DNA of 64,000 nt, taken from Terriglobia bacterium (GTDB taxonomy: Bacteria; Acidobacteriota; Terriglobia; Terriglobales; Acidobacteriaceae). The number at the start of each line of letters is the position of its first letter. Position 1 is the stretch's first letter. Location: positions 62,001 to 126,000 of the forward strand of contig JAIQFH010000011.1 of assembly GCA_020073385.1 (NCBI GenBank), given 5' to 3'. Shown here one piece after another: positions 63,527 to 64,000 of this stretch. Below the pieces are notes generated by a model. It had not been told where the DNA came from. It worked only from the letters and a program-made list of their open reading frames with translations, and made no database searches. Both the position numbers and the translations under genes were made by a program.

Positions 63527-64000
63527 ATGAAGGCCGATATTGTCACGATTTTCCCGGACTTCTTTCGCGGGCCATTGGATCACGGGATTACGCGCCGGGC
63601 CACGGAGATGGGCTTGGTGAAGATTGAAGTCCACGATCTGCGGCAGTTCACGCACGACAAGCACCGCAGTGTGGATGACCGCCCATTCGGCGGCGGCGAA
63701 GGCATGGTCCTGAAGCCGGAACCGATCTTTGAATGTTTGGAACAGATGCAGCTTGCCCCGCGCGAGCAGCGGCTGGCCGGTACCGTGAAGGAAAGCGTGG
63801 TTGTGCTTTCGGCGCAAGGGCAGCGGTTCACGCAGAAGATCGCGTCGGAGCTGGCATCGCTGGATCGAATCGTCCTGATCTGCGGCCGCTACGAAGGAGT
63901 CGATGAGCGCGTTTCGGAGTTTCTCGCCGACCGCGAGCTTTCCATCGGCGACTACGTGCTGAGCGGTGGCGAGCTGGGCGCTGCAGTGATTATCGAGGCC
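63527..64000 (+). CDS. trmD: tRNA (guanine-N1)-methyltransferase, cut by window end
   Basis: The first 157 codons of TrmD are visible: [20 protein letters not shown], then [19 protein letters not shown] and [16 protein letters not shown] with [14 protein letters not shown], the knotted SPOUT AdoMet pocket. It methylates G37 in tRNA next to the anticodon. The 3' end lies outside the window. Confidence 0.97.
   Translation, partial: MKADIVTIFPDFFRGPLDHGITRRATEMGLVKIEVHDLRQFTHDKHRSVDDRPFGGGEGMVLKPEPIFECLEQMQLAPREQRLAGTVKESVVVLSAQGQRFTQKIASELASLDRIVLICGRYEGVDERVSEFLADRELSIGDYVLSGGELGAAVIIEA

Overview
The window reads as a chromosomal stretch of a high-GC member of the Acidobacteriota, most like the soil Terriglobia (Koribacter / Sulfotelmatobacter type). 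This is inference from protein flavour and intergenic style: small conserved acidobacterial-type proteins (for example one starting MARGWESKSVEAQQAEA), many FtsX/MacB permeases, Ser/Thr kinases and secreted hydrolases, and intergenic gaps filled with dispersed inverted repeats ending in TGTCATCCTGA or built on CACCACAG..CACAGAGG. No rRNA, tRNA, CRISPR array, prophage or intact insertion sequence was seen.

Layout. 1-8.4 kb: a PilZ protein cut by the left edge, a secreted alpha/beta hydrolase, two abutting MacB-type permeases, an NmrA-like oxidoreductase, a gene remnant and an unknown membrane protein. 8.8-11.6 kb: a divergent pair of exported enzymes (Tat-dependent mandelate-racemase-like protein and Sec-dependent RraA-like aldolase) with a phased GATCATT array between them. 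11.6-20 kb: housekeeping genes (purA, ndk, sucC-sucD, trpD) with small enzymes between. 20-27.5 kb: beta-CASP hydrolase, an M1-like protein with a changed zinc motif coupled to rlmB, peroxiredoxin, ffh, flavin reductase. 27.6-31 kb: hipBA behind an AT-rich island, a histone-deacetylase-family protein and an HspR-type regulator. 31-42 kb: amino acid permease, MarR-GNAT fusion, GxxExxY protein, dnaK/dnaJ and a large membrane Ser/Thr kinase. 42-49.3 kb: membrane protein, serine hydrolase, vapBC, glmS and purS. 49.8-55.2 kb: a regulator cluster (sigma-54 activator, Crp/Fnr protein, LytTR response regulator) and a split secreted protein. 55-62 kb: GNAT, thiolase, hydrolase, an orphan antitoxin, a secreted trypsin-like protease and small secreted unknowns. 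62.3-64 kb: the rpsP-khpA-rimM-trmD operon, cut by the right edge.

Working together. The best-supported regulatory link is heat shock. A MerR-family HspR homologue lies at 30.7-31.1 kb, and dnaK has a good sigma-70 promoter overlapped by a HAIR-like inverted repeat (CTTGAGT-N7-TGTCAAT), which would let HspR repress dnaK. Toxin-antitoxin traffic is also visible: hipBA with two palindromes upstream, vapBC with two direct repeats 21 bp apart, and a BrnA-like antitoxin with no toxin. No clearly new multigene system stands out. The items most worth a second look are the GATCATT array, the HQLAH pseudo-peptidase, the in-frame extension of the Crp protein, the inverted repeat tract at 41.9-42.1 kb and the dispersed inverted-repeat family.
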